The notes below the pieces were generated by a model. The model worked only from the letters and a program-made list of their open reading frames with translations. It was not told the origin of the DNA and did not search any database. A DNA stretch of 64,000 bases from contig CAKZPV010000032.1 in the NCBI GenBank assembly GCA_937139405.1, positions 124,001 through 188,000 of the forward strand, read 5' to 3'. This document shows positions 50,993 through 60,991 of this stretch, one piece after another. Source of the stretch: an uncultured Nitrospirota bacterium. Lineage in GTDB: Bacteria; Nitrospirota; Nitrospiria; Nitrospirales; UBA8639. A program made the position numbers and the translations under genes. Positions within the stretch are counted from its first letter, which is position 1. The number at the start of each line of letters is the position of its first letter.

Positions 50993-51307
50993 TTAAAGGT
51001 CTGGCGAAGAACTCTGAGAGGATTGTTCATGTTTCCACGCCTGGAAGCGCTTCATTAATGCCTTCTTGACTTCAGGCGGCACTGGCTCAGTAGGGAGTTG
51101 GCGTAATGTCGCCACGGTATATTTCATTTGACGCAAGTAATTTCGGCAAGCCATACACAGCCCCATATGCATTTGAAACCGAAGTCTCTGGCTCAGCGTA
51201 AACGTTCCTTCTAGATAATCCGTAATCAGTGCAGCCACTTCCCGACAACTGAAATTGCCAGCCATATAAGCCATAAGTTGTTGCTTAAAATTTCTATCCA
51301 TTGCCAT
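50993..51307 (-). CDS. zf-HC2 anti-sigma factor-like protein
   Basis: CREVAALITDYLEGTFTLSQRLRFQMHMGLCMACRNYLRQM; directly downstream of ECF sigma gene. Confidence 0.88.
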   Translation of the reverse strand: MAMDRNFKQQLMAYMAGNFSCREVAALITDYLEGTFTLSQRLRFQMHMGLCMACRNYLRQMKYTVATLRQLPTEPVPPEVKKALMKRFQAWKHEQSSQSSSPDL

Positions 51308-52053
51308 TAGCTCTGTTCTCCACGCACATACGGATCTAACACACGACGGACTTTAGTTCGAGCTCGATGTAATAAGACACGCTGATTCGTCTCACTAATC
51401 GTCAAAATATTACACACCTCTTCGGCACTCACCCCTTCAACGTCACGCAATGTAATAACCTGGCGTTGATTGTCAGGCAATCCACCAATCGCCTGTTCTA
51501 TCGCCAATCGGCATTCTTTACCCAACAACGCACGTTCAGGTGTATCTGGTTCCCAACCTTGAGGAGGATCGGCCCAATGGCCTTTTCCTGAGCCTTCTGT
51601 CACAAATAGAGAATCTTCAAGTGAAGGACCGTCGTCTCCGTCAGAGTCCGAACCAGGCAACCCAAACGGCTCATAGCGACGTTCTCGTGTGCCTCGAGTC
51701 TTGGCCCGATTGGTGAGAATACGGAACAACCATGTTTTAAAAGATGAGCGACCTTCGAACCGACCAATCCCTTCCAATACCCCCATCCAGGTTTCCTGAA
51801 CGACTTCTTCAGCAACTGCTCGGCTAGGGACAAAAGACATGGCTAATCGTAACAAGGAGCCTGAATACGCTTCCATCACAGCAGAAAAGACCGCTTCATC
51901 CCCACGTTGTAGAGCCTCAACCATTCCAGCTTCATCAAGTTGAATAGTTTCTTGAAGAGCAGGAATCCCTAACACAAAGAACAGATTAGACGGCCATGAC
52001 CACAAAGACATGGCGGAGATTATCCACCGAATGTCTCTGACAATCAAGAACAA
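51307..52053 (-). CDS. ECF-type sigma-70 factor
   Basis: EAYSGSLLRLAMSFVPSRAVAEEVVQETWMGVLEGIGRFEGRSSFKTWLFRILTNRAKTRG; LPDNQRQVITLRDVEGVSAEEVCNILTISETNQRVLLHRARTKVR. Confidence 0.93.
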   Translation of the reverse strand: MFLIVRDIRWIISAMSLWSWPSNLFFVLGIPALQETIQLDEAGMVEALQRGDEAVFSAVMEAYSGSLLRLAMSFVPSRAVAEEVVQETWMGVLEGIGRFEGRSSFKTWLFRILTNRAKTRGTRERRYEPFGLPGSDSDGDDGPSLEDSLFVTEGSGKGHWADPPQGWEPDTPERALLGKECRLAIEQAIGGLPDNQRQVITLRDVEGVSAEEVCNILTISETNQRVLLHRARTKVRRVLDPYVRGEQS

Positions 52054-52095
52054 TAAAAAAGTAAGAGAAAAAACCGGAAATGAGAGAAGGGGATT

Positions 52096-52740
52096 TTAGG
52101 TATCTTGGAAAATTTGGGCAAGAATACCCGTTCGAGTCGTGCTTTTGGTTTTCTTTAAGAGATGTCGTACATGCTCTTTGACAGTATGTTCACTGATGTC
52201 TAAATGGCGGGCGATTTCCTTGTTTGTCCACCCTTCGCTGATATATTTCACAATTTCCACTTCCCGATCAGTTAAACGAAACTCATCCTTGGCTTGATCA
52301 GGAACAATCCGCCGTTCACGGCCAATTTTTTCCATGAGAATCAACATGCATGCATCATCATTTGGGGAGTGGGGTGCTAAAGGAAACCCTCGCAACAACA
52401 CCGGGGCCTCTGAATCACCGGTCACGCGCCTGAGTTCATGTTGTCCGTCTGTATCTGCTTGATCGCCATCATCAAGTAGGTTTCGAAGCGACACACACAA
52501 ATCCCTAATTTCTACTGGCAACACTTCTTGAGTGTCAGCACCCTGTTGCGCTCCGATAATTTGACGACTCAGCACTTCAGCCTCGGCATTCATAAAGAGA
52601 ACATCACCTGTTCCCGCAAAGAGCATCACGCCAGGAATTGAACGCCGCTCAGCAATGGCTTCGATACGGGACAATCCACCACCATTGCCATTGCCATTCG
52701 GCAAAGTCGAACAAGGAATGCCAATCGAGCGCCGACTCAA
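52096..52740 (-). CDS. LuxR/GerE-type transcriptional regulator
   Basis: C-terminal HTH RLTDREVEIVKYISEGWTNKEIARHLDISEHTVKEHVRHLLKKTKSTTRTGI. Confidence 0.9.
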   Translation of the reverse strand: MSRRSIGIPCSTLPNGNGNGGGLSRIEAIAERRSIPGVMLFAGTGDVLFMNAEAEVLSRQIIGAQQGADTQEVLPVEIRDLCVSLRNLLDDGDQADTDGQHELRRVTGDSEAPVLLRGFPLAPHSPNDDACMLILMEKIGRERRIVPDQAKDEFRLTDREVEIVKYISEGWTNKEIARHLDISEHTVKEHVRHLLKKTKSTTRTGILAQIFQDT

Positions 52741-53011
52741 GAACGACTCCCCTGAGATAGTTGAAAGATCATTGATTGCTCCACGAAAAAGAAACCTGGG
52801 TCAGATAGTTTAGATCATTACAAAGAAACCCATCTGAGAAGTTATGTCGGATAGGAAGAGTAGGAACTTAAATTAACGAAACGAGGATAGAGAGGAGAGA
52901 CAATGAAAGAGCGTAAAACTCAAAAAGTTCTGGCTATAGGACGACGTTGAGCTTTTGTCTTATTTCAGACCTTTTCTATCGGCAATCAATTAAGGTCTCC
53001 TCAATTCGGTC

Positions 53012-54667
53012 CTAAAACCGTGACCCGGTCAATGTCACATCGGAATCAGCCCATGATTGGGTAAATTCTTGTTGCGCAACCTTCGCCTCCTCAGCTTTCC
53101 CTTGAATCTCCAGACTTTGAACAAGTCCGTACAGAGTCCAGCCATTTTGTGGATGGACCAAGAGATCTTCTCGATACACTTGTTCAGCTTCCGCAGGTTT
53201 CCCAGCTTGCAACATCACTGCTCCTAAGACTTGTCGTGGCGGAAGGTACCAATCTTTGGGTTCCGTATAATGTAAGCCATCTTCTAGCGCAATCGCACGC
53301 TGCAAATGGGTAATGGCAGATGCATAGTCCCCTTCTTGTGCAGAAATTTCTCCCGACAACACGGCTTGAGCAATTTTCAATATAAGAGGAACTGCATTAA
53401 TGTCGAATATGGTTAAGTCAGCAATAGCCGGATCCTTCAAGATATCATTCAGAGCATCCAGTTCCTGAGTTGCCTGTTCCAACTTACCTTGTCGAAGAAA
53501 CGCTAAACCTCGTGCATAATGCCGAATGCCCTCTGGATAAACCAGATCAGCAGGTGGAGTTGGCTCCTGCAGAACGTCGTCCCAATGTCCAAATAACGTC
53601 TTAGTAAAGAGCGGCATTAACCAAAAATGTTGCAGCGTACCAGCAAAGCTAGGATCTCGCATCGCTTCAAGACTCACTTTTGCTGCAGTATCTTTCGCAG
53701 CTTGCATGGCGATGTCTCGTTGTCCTGTTTTGATAGCCGCTGCCCAGAGAAAATGGAAATTGTGCGGCACATACGCGGCAGTATAGAGACTCTCCACATG
53801 AGAATCATGCAAATACTCTTCATCGACTTTCACGGCCCGTTGATTGGCGACTAAGGCATCGCGATACCAGCCAATTCGAATGTAAATATGAGCAGGCATA
53901 TGTACAAGATGACCAGATCCTTGCACTAAAGCCGGCAATCGAGCAGCACTAGACAACGCCTTTTCAGGATGGGGCGACGCTTCCAGTGCATGGATATACA
54001 AATGGTGGGCTAAGGGAAGATTGGGATTGAGGTCTAAGACTCGCTCCAACGTCGAGACAATTTCTGGCGTCCAAGATTGGGCCTTTCCCTCTCTCGTCCA
54101 AAAATCCCACGGGTGCACATCCATCAACGCTTCCGCCAACAAGGCTCCTATCACAGAATCATCAGGAAACTGTACAAAGACCTGCCGCATAGCGTCGGCG
54201 TAGGTCGCATCCAAGACTGATCGATCAGTTGGAACTTCTTTGACATAGCGTTTGGCCACAGCCTGAATGAGTGCGCGTTCCTTTCCAGTCGCCTGTGCAC
54301 GCAATGCCATGGCTTGTTGGACGGCAGCATAAGCCTGAGGAACTGCAGAATCCGCCATCGGAGCATTAATATTCGGACCGAGGACAAGACCCTCACCCCA
54401 AAAACACATCGCACACGTAGGATCCAGTTTTTGGGCATACTGAAAGGACAGAGCAGCTTCGGCATGATTAAAGCCATACATTAAAATCATACCTTGATCA
54501 AAATATCGTTGAGCCATGGGAATATGGGTAGAAATCCGAAAATGATGCTTTCCCAAACCTTCATGCAGACGAACGGCTTCTTCTTTCGCCAATAACAATT
54601 GCGGCATGCCTAGTCCTGACATCACTATAAAGACTAATAGCCATGTAATCTTCGCCATACGTTTCAT
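53012..54667 (-). CDS. secreted TPR-repeat protein
   Basis: Signal peptide; multiple TPR-like segments (HAEAALSFQYAQKLDPTCAMCFWGEGL). Confidence 0.85.
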   Translation of the reverse strand: MKRMAKITWLLVFIVMSGLGMPQLLLAKEEAVRLHEGLGKHHFRISTHIPMAQRYFDQGMILMYGFNHAEAALSFQYAQKLDPTCAMCFWGEGLVLGPNINAPMADSAVPQAYAAVQQAMALRAQATGKERALIQAVAKRYVKEVPTDRSVLDATYADAMRQVFVQFPDDSVIGALLAEALMDVHPWDFWTREGKAQSWTPEIVSTLERVLDLNPNLPLAHHLYIHALEASPHPEKALSSAARLPALVQGSGHLVHMPAHIYIRIGWYRDALVANQRAVKVDEEYLHDSHVESLYTAAYVPHNFHFLWAAAIKTGQRDIAMQAAKDTAAKVSLEAMRDPSFAGTLQHFWLMPLFTKTLFGHWDDVLQEPTPPADLVYPEGIRHYARGLAFLRQGKLEQATQELDALNDILKDPAIADLTIFDINAVPLILKIAQAVLSGEISAQEGDYASAITHLQRAIALEDGLHYTEPKDWYLPPRQVLGAVMLQAGKPAEAEQVYREDLLVHPQNGWTLYGLVQSLEIQGKAEEAKVAQQEFTQSWADSDVTLTGSRF

Positions 54668-54896
54668 CTACTTCCTCCCATCCATAATCGCCACCCTCAA
54701 TTATATTTTTTACTCAAGAAAACTACCCTATGTAGCCTGTCATATCGAAATTTGAATCTTTTGGCAAGTCAAATGAGCAATCAACATATTCATCTTGACA
54801 TCTCTTTCTAGACCAAGAATCTTCATAATCGTTATCCTTATAATCGATTTACTCCATTCTTGAGGAAAAACTTCACTTTTACCTGGAGGAATAGAC

Positions 54897-55697
54897 ATGC
54901 TTGGAACTGATATGAGTATGGATTTAGTCATTCAGTATGGGCTGCAGGCAGCTAGCGGGCTCATAATTTTAGGAATTGGCGTCATGTTGGCTCGATTCGG
55001 AGGCCAGTATACACATAAGTCCTTAGCAAAATTTGAGATGGAACCACCAGTTCGACTCCTGCTCGTTCGTATTGTGAAAGGCATTATTTTCTTGTTTACC
55101 CTGTTGGTGATGCTCCAACAATTCGGCATTCAGATTTTTCCTCTGATTGCCGGCCTCGGCGTCGCCGGAGTGGGAATCGGCCTGGCCCTTCAAGGAGTAT
55201 TTCTCAATCTCTTCGCGGGCCTCAGCATCATCATGACCAAACCCTTTCGTGTAGGCCAATTCATCGATATTCTCGGAGAACATGGGGAAGTCCAAGCCAT
55301 CGATATTTTCACCACCAAACTTCTCCATATCGACCGATCTATCGTGATCATTCCGAATCGGAAAATAATCGGCGAAATCCTGCATAACTATGGAAAGATT
55401 CGCCAACTCAATTTGACCGTTGGTGTCGCCTACGCCACCGATCTCAGCCAAGCTTTGGCCACCATTCAACGAGTCGTCGATGCCAATCCCCGCGTTGTGC
55501 AAGACCCTGCCCCAGTCATTGGGATCGGACAACTTGCAGACTCCTCCATTAATATCTCAGTAAAACCATGGGTCGCCGTTCAGGATTATGTCCCAGCCCA
55601 AGCTGAACTCTACCAAGCTATTGTCGAAGCCTTCGGAAGCGATCGCATTCAGATTCCCTTCCCACAACGAGAGATTCGAATGCTCAACGCAAGCTAG
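54897..55697 (+). CDS. MscS-family small-conductance mechanosensitive channel
   Basis: GLGVAGVGIGLALQGVFLNLFAGLSIIMTKPFRVGQFIDI; IIPNRKIIGEILHNY. Confidence 0.95.
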   Translation: MLGTDMSMDLVIQYGLQAASGLIILGIGVMLARFGGQYTHKSLAKFEMEPPVRLLLVRIVKGIIFLFTLLVMLQQFGIQIFPLIAGLGVAGVGIGLALQGVFLNLFAGLSIIMTKPFRVGQFIDILGEHGEVQAIDIFTTKLLHIDRSIVIIPNRKIIGEILHNYGKIRQLNLTVGVAYATDLSQALATIQRVVDANPRVVQDPAPVIGIGQLADSSINISVKPWVAVQDYVPAQAELYQAIVEAFGSDRIQIPFPQREIRMLNAS

Positions 55698-55805
55698 AAC
55701 CGTTCTCAATGACTACAACACGGGCAACTGATACAGAGGTTTTGACTTCTTTGCGACAATGGTGAACGTTCTAAAACAGTCGAAACTATTTTCAGGACGA
55801 CTCAA

Positions 55806-56465
55806 GTGACTATTCGAAATCTGTCTATTCGGAAATTAATTTCTCTCTGTGGCCTACTGGTCGTATTAGTGGAATTTCATGCGATGTCTTTCGGACAAGA
55901 AGGGGGAAATATTTCGTTTGCTATGGATTTAGTCAAAGCTGCCAAAGAACGCACGAACCATCATGTGACCTATGATGGAAAATATCGCAGTATTCCTTAT
56001 CCCATGGGAGACGTACCGGATGGCATTGGAGTGTGCACCGACGTCGTGATTCGTGCGTATCGTAAACTGGGCATCGATCTGCAACAGCTCGTTCATGAAG
56101 ATATGCAGGCACATTTTGCGGCTTACCCGAACAATTGGGGGCTTCACAAACCGGATGCCAACATTGATCATCGGCGAGTCCAGAACTTACAAACATTCTT
56201 GGCACGTCATGGGACTGTTCTTCCAGTCAGCTTGAAGGCATCGGATTATGTGGCTGGAGATCTGGTCACTTGGACCATCGCCAATCATCTTCCCCATATT
56301 GGCATCGTGACAGACCAATTCGCACTCGGAACGAACCAACCCTTGATTGTGCATAACATCGGAAAAGGCCCTCAACAAGAAGACATACTGTTTGCATTCC
56401 CAATCACCGGCCATTATCGATACGGACAACATTCAGCCACGAGAACAGCAGTTCCCAACTACTAA
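55806..56465 (+). CDS. DUF1287 domain secreted protein
   Basis: YDGKYRSIPYPMGDVPDGIGVCTDVVIRAYRKLGIDLQQLVHEDMQAHFAAYP; HIGIVTD. Confidence 0.9.
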   Translation: MTIRNLSIRKLISLCGLLVVLVEFHAMSFGQEGGNISFAMDLVKAAKERTNHHVTYDGKYRSIPYPMGDVPDGIGVCTDVVIRAYRKLGIDLQQLVHEDMQAHFAAYPNNWGLHKPDANIDHRRVQNLQTFLARHGTVLPVSLKASDYVAGDLVTWTIANHLPHIGIVTDQFALGTNQPLIVHNIGKGPQQEDILFAFPITGHYRYGQHSATRTAVPNY

Positions 56466-56506
56466 CACCATTACGCACGACGGCGAACACGCAAAGGACT
56501 TCACGT

Positions 56507-56836
56507 ATGACATATCTCTATTTGTTCATGGCAATACTAGCTGAAGTCATTGCCACCAGTGCCCTTAAAAGTGCAGAAGGGTTCACAAAACTTGGTCCTA
56601 GCTTGTTAGTGGTATTGGGATATGGAGCTGCGTTCTACCTCCTAAGCTTAGTTTTGCGCCACATGACAGTGGGAGTCACCTATGCGATTTGGTCAGGCGT
56701 TGGAATCGTTCTCGTGGCACTCGTGGGAGTCGTGGTTTTTCGTGAAATCCCGGATACACCGGCCATCATTGGCATGGGACTGATTATCGCTGGAGTCACG
56801 GTCATCCATACCTTTTCTCAGACTGTTCGGCTTTGA
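56507..56836 (+). CDS. SMR-family multidrug/quaternary ammonium transporter
   Basis: YLYLFMAILAEVIATSALKSAEGFTKLGPSLLVVLGYGAAFYLLSLVLRHMTVGVTYAIWSGVGIVL. Confidence 0.95.
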   Translation: MTYLYLFMAILAEVIATSALKSAEGFTKLGPSLLVVLGYGAAFYLLSLVLRHMTVGVTYAIWSGVGIVLVALVGVVVFREIPDTPAIIGMGLIIAGVTVIHTFSQTVRL

Positions 56837-56972
56837 AACTTCTTAACAAGACAGCACCCTACTCTTTGTTGAATGGGAATATACGCCTATCCATGGTACC
56901 GTGTTCGTATGGTTGACCCTAGACTGCAAGGTTTTATCACCACCCTTTTGAATAAAAAGGTTTAACGCTGCC

Positions 56973-57869
56973 ATGCCACCTAAGCGAAAACTCACAATCG
57001 TTCCACAACCCACAAAAGCTTCGACGACGTTACGGCCTGAAGATTTAGCTCAAGTCTCAACTCGAAGAGGTCTGGTTCAACTTCTCCGTTCCAAGAAGGT
57101 GGACGTTAAACGCGCAGCTCGCGCGCTCCACTACGAACACGAACTTCGCCAGCTACAGGTGGAATTGGGCAAGTTGCAACGAGATGTTCAGATCAACGGC
57201 CGACGAGTGGTCATCGTATTTGAAGGACGGGATGCCGCAGGAAAAGGTGGTGCGATTCGCCGATTTGTGGAACATCTCAATCCCCGCTCCACGCGAGTGG
57301 TGGCTCTTCCTATCCCCACGGAAGTGGAAAAGGGACAATGGTATTTTCAACGATACGTCAAAAACCTACCAAACCCTGGAGAACTCGCCTTCTTTGATCG
57401 CAGTTGGTACAACCGAGCAGTCGTAGAACCCGTGAATAAATTTTGTACGAAAAAGCAATATCAGACCTTCATGCAACAGGTGCCTGAATTTGAACATATG
57501 CTCTACGAAGATAATATTGAATTCATCAAATTCTGGTTTTCCATTTCAAAAGAAGAACAAGATCGCCGATTCAAGGCGCGAAAGAAAAACCCGCTCAAAC
57601 ATTGGAAAGTGAGCCCTGTCGACGATAAGGCCCAAGAGCATTGGGACCTCTATACTCAGTATAAGGAAGAAATGTTCAGCAAAACGCATACATCCTATGC
57701 CCCTTGGGTCATCGTGAAGGCTAATAGTAAAATCCGCGCCCGACTTGAAGGCATTCGCCATGTGTTAAATACCGTCTCTTATGCCGGGAAAGAGAAAGCG
57801 ACAGTCAATCTTCACCCTGATCCCAATATCATTCTCCGCTTCCACCGCCGCACCGCGACAATAGATTAA
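56973..57869 (+). CDS. ppk2: polyphosphate kinase 2
   Basis: VIVFEGRDAAGKGGAIRRFVEHLNPRSTRVVALPIPTEVEKGQWYFQRYVKNLPNPGELAFFDRSWYNRAVVEPV. Confidence 0.95.
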   Translation: MPPKRKLTIVPQPTKASTTLRPEDLAQVSTRRGLVQLLRSKKVDVKRAARALHYEHELRQLQVELGKLQRDVQINGRRVVIVFEGRDAAGKGGAIRRFVEHLNPRSTRVVALPIPTEVEKGQWYFQRYVKNLPNPGELAFFDRSWYNRAVVEPVNKFCTKKQYQTFMQQVPEFEHMLYEDNIEFIKFWFSISKEEQDRRFKARKKNPLKHWKVSPVDDKAQEHWDLYTQYKEEMFSKTHTSYAPWVIVKANSKIRARLEGIRHVLNTVSYAGKEKATVNLHPDPNIILRFHRRTATID

Positions 57870-58025
57870 TCGTTCCTCAGGCTATTATCGCTTCTCTCAG
57901 ATTCACTTCTGAAATGAAGCCCTCATCGCCCCATTCTTATACTCCTGAATAAGGCTGTAATGATTGTGAGGATGGAAAGACCATGCTAAATAAACACATG
58001 GCATAAATACCAACGATCATCTCAC

Positions 58026-58832
58026 ATGTATAAATTAATACGATACGACGACATGAAACTTTGGATCATACTTTCTTTCACATTGCTCAACCTTATCGGC
58101 TGTTCATCCATTCCAAAAACGTTTTCTCCTCAACAGCCCATTTCACCCTACACGTTTACTCATCAGAAGTTTCATCAAACACTACAACAACATGTCAAAG
58201 ATGGAGTCGTGAATTATCAGACGTTGGGCTCTGACTCTTCTTTATCTGCTTACATCAATATCCTTAAGCATGTCGCGCCACAACAACTTCCCACACCTAA
58301 CCACCGTCTCACATTCTGGATCAATGCCTATAATGCCTTTGCTATACGAGGAATTCTTGATGGCCACTCCCCTTCAACGTTTTCTGGACGTTACACATAT
58401 TTTATTGCCACAGAGTATATCGTCGGGAATGAACTCATTAATTTGTACGACTTGGAACGCAAGCTCTTAATCCCCGGTTTTCGAGAACCACGTATTCATT
58501 TTGCCATTGTCTGTGCGTCACAATCCTGTCCAAAGCTCCAATCCTGGGTGTATACACCTGAGCTTATTGACGAACAACTCACGCTCAGTGCCGAACAATT
58601 TATCAACGATTCTTCACGTAACCATTTTGACCAACAAAGGAAAATCGCCTATCTTTCCAAAATATTCGATTGGTTTGAGGAAGACTTCACCAATCATTCA
58701 GGCTCTCTCCTTAACTACATCTCACAATTTGTCAAGGATGAAAGACTGGCACAAGATCTGCGCACCACCCCATACACGATTACATTCCTTGATTATGATT
58801 GGGAATTAAACGGTCTTCCTCCACAGCAATAA
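58026..58832 (+). CDS. DUF547 domain lipoprotein
   Basis: Lipobox IGCS; RLTFWINAYNAFAIRGIL; HFAIVCASQSCPKL; SKIFDWFEEDF. Confidence 0.9.
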   Translation: MYKLIRYDDMKLWIILSFTLLNLIGCSSIPKTFSPQQPISPYTFTHQKFHQTLQQHVKDGVVNYQTLGSDSSLSAYINILKHVAPQQLPTPNHRLTFWINAYNAFAIRGILDGHSPSTFSGRYTYFIATEYIVGNELINLYDLERKLLIPGFREPRIHFAIVCASQSCPKLQSWVYTPELIDEQLTLSAEQFINDSSRNHFDQQRKIAYLSKIFDWFEEDFTNHSGSLLNYISQFVKDERLAQDLRTTPYTITFLDYDWELNGLPPQQ

Positions 58833-59044
58833 TATTAATCAACAATCATTACTGACACTTTTTCTCCCTCCGTCACTATTTCCCGACAATCTGTACCATT
58901 TCCCTTTAAAAAAATGAAGAAATTTGTAATGCCTCGTACAAATAAAAGACTGAGCCCAAAGAAACCATTAAGCTGAGAGCTTTTCATACCACCAATTGAA
59001 AATCTCAGACTTTTTCAGATTATTCAACAATGGAGGCATTTAAC

Positions 59045-59311
59045 ATGTCGCAAAAATCACTGTTACTCGGGGCAGCTCTTTCCGGATTACTGGTTGTGAC
59101 GGGCTGCGCTCATTCAGGTAACTCTATGCCAGGCGGAGAGATGGCCAAAGGCCAATGTCATGGCGTCAACGACTGTAAGGGCAAGGGTGAATGTAAAACT
59201 GCAAGCAATTCGTGTGAAGGAAAGAATGATTGTAAGGGTAAAAGCTGGATGAGCATGAGCAAAGCCGATTGCGACACCAAAGGCGGGAACTACGTGGCCA
59301 AAGCCCATTGA
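59045..59311 (+). CDS. BufA2-like bufferin-type Cys-rich RiPP precursor
   Basis: MSQKSLLLGAALSGLLVVTGCAHSG leader; core QCHGVNDCKGKGECKTASNSCEGKNDCKGKSWMSMSKADCDTKGG with six regularly spaced Cys; immediately upstream of MNIO gene; RBS ggagg before ATG 59045. Confidence 0.8.
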   Translation: MSQKSLLLGAALSGLLVVTGCAHSGNSMPGGEMAKGQCHGVNDCKGKGECKTASNSCEGKNDCKGKSWMSMSKADCDTKGGNYVAKAH

Positions 59312-59330
59312 TGAATCATATACTGAGTTG

Positions 59331-60203
59331 ATGCCTACGCAAGCACCGAACATAGGGGTGGGACTTCGTCCCACCCACTATCCACACCTCGAACCTCGTC
59401 CTCAAACCAAGGTGTCGTGGTTTGAAGCCATAAGTGAAAACTATATGGACTCGAAGGGACGTCCCTTGGACATGTTGGAGCTGATACGAACGGATTACCC
59501 GGTCGCCTTACATGGGGTTTCCCTTTCTATTGCATCAACGGAAGGCCTTCGCAAAAATTATTTACACAAACTTCGCAACTTGGTTAAGCGGATTGATCCA
59601 TTTATCGTCTCGGATCATCTGTGCTGGACAGGGTTACAGCAACAAAACTTGCACGATCTTCTCCCCATTCCGTTTACGGACGAAGCGTTAACTCTTATCG
59701 TTGAACATATCGACCAAGTCCAAACATTTTTGCAAAAACCCATTCTGTTAGAGAATGTGTCAACATATCTTCGATTTCCATGCGGTGATTATACAGAATG
59801 GGATTTTTTACAAGCCGTTTCCGATCGTTCAGGGTGTCAAATTTTGTTAGACCTGAATAATTTGTATGTCAATGCCCACAATCATCGCTTTGATTCTTCC
59901 ATGTTTCTAGAAAAAATTCCTACTCAAATTATCGGACAGGTTCATTTAGCAGGGTATACCGACATGGGCACTCATCTCTTTGATACGCATTCCAAACCTG
60001 TGTATCCCGCGGTCTGGGATCTCTTTTCCTCACTCATTGCTCGTGCCCCGGATCTACCCGTATTGATTGAATGGGATGAAGACATCCCTGAATTTTCACA
60101 ACTTGAAGAAGAAGCACTGAAAGCCGCGCATATTTGGAACGACCATCATGGCCAAACTCACACTCAGCGAATTTCAACACCTGTTTTCTCAAGCTTCTCT
60201 TAG
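59331..60203 (+). CDS. MNIO family (DUF692) multinuclear iron enzyme, BufB-like
   Basis: IGVGLRPTHYPHL, WFEAISENYMDSKG, ALHGVSLSIAS, VSDHLCW, DLLPIPFTDEAL, LENVSTYLRF, LLDLNNLYVNAHNH, VHLAGYTDMGTHLFDTHSKPV, LIEWDEDIPEF. ATG 59331 preferred over TTG 59328. Confidence 0.95.
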   Translation: MPTQAPNIGVGLRPTHYPHLEPRPQTKVSWFEAISENYMDSKGRPLDMLELIRTDYPVALHGVSLSIASTEGLRKNYLHKLRNLVKRIDPFIVSDHLCWTGLQQQNLHDLLPIPFTDEALTLIVEHIDQVQTFLQKPILLENVSTYLRFPCGDYTEWDFLQAVSDRSGCQILLDLNNLYVNAHNHRFDSSMFLEKIPTQIIGQVHLAGYTDMGTHLFDTHSKPVYPAVWDLFSSLIARAPDLPVLIEWDEDIPEFSQLEEEALKAAHIWNDHHGQTHTQRISTPVFSSFS

Positions 60204-60972
60204 ACCGGAAAATACAGGTGTTGACCCGAGCCTGCTCAACGGGATCATCCCGGGAGGGACGCTGACTTCAGATGCTGCGATTGAGGTGTATCGTACCGGG
60301 CACATTGTCCGGCTGACAGAGGCCCTGGGTGAAACATTTGAAGCTGTTTGGTGGGTAGCAGGAGATGAACATTATTTTCAGTTAGCCAAGGAATTTTTGC
60401 TGACGCATCCGTCTGCTTCGTATAATCTTTCAGACTTCGGAAAACTTTTCCCAGATTTTCTCGATAAACGACAACCCTTTTCCGATCTTCCGTTTCTCGC
60501 GGACTTAGCACGATTTGAGTGGCTGTTCAAAGAGATCTTTCACCTTCCACAGCACACAAGCCTCACGGCAGATCAATTCCATCAACACCCCTTGTCTGGA
60601 AATCTTCGTCTTTCGTTTGGGCCTTCGATACGCGTATTTCAATCCCCGTATTCCGTCTATGAAATTTGGAAACTTCGAGGAACCATCCAAAATTCACTGC
60701 CAGAAAAAATTTGGGGAACCCCCCAATGGCTGCTATGCTACAAGCACCAACAGCAGGTCTATATCAAACATGTGAGTGAACCTGAATATTTGTTATTAGG
60801 CCATCTCATCGCTGGAGCGAGCATTGAGGAATCGTTGGATCGCACGCTCCAAGAATTTTCTGATATCACGGCCACCACCGTTTCTGATTTATTTACCGTG
60901 ATCAAACACACGGAGATCGTGACGCTACTCACAGAAAACACCGCACCGATAAGCGGCGATGCAGACCTATAA
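60148..60972 (+). CDS. DUF2063 domain protein, BufC-like MNIO partner
   Basis: LSEFQHLFSQASL, DAAIEVYRTGHIVRLTEALGETFEAVWWVAGDEHYFQLAKEFLLTHPSASYNLSDFGKLFPDFL; overlaps MNIO gene by 56 bp. Confidence 0.9.
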   Translation: MAKLTLSEFQHLFSQASLRPENTGVDPSLLNGIIPGGTLTSDAAIEVYRTGHIVRLTEALGETFEAVWWVAGDEHYFQLAKEFLLTHPSASYNLSDFGKLFPDFLDKRQPFSDLPFLADLARFEWLFKEIFHLPQHTSLTADQFHQHPLSGNLRLSFGPSIRVFQSPYSVYEIWKLRGTIQNSLPEKIWGTPQWLLCYKHQQQVYIKHVSEPEYLLLGHLIAGASIEESLDRTLQEFSDITATTVSDLFTVIKHTEIVTLLTENTAPISGDADL

Positions 60973-60991
60973 TCTCACAAGAAACTCAACA

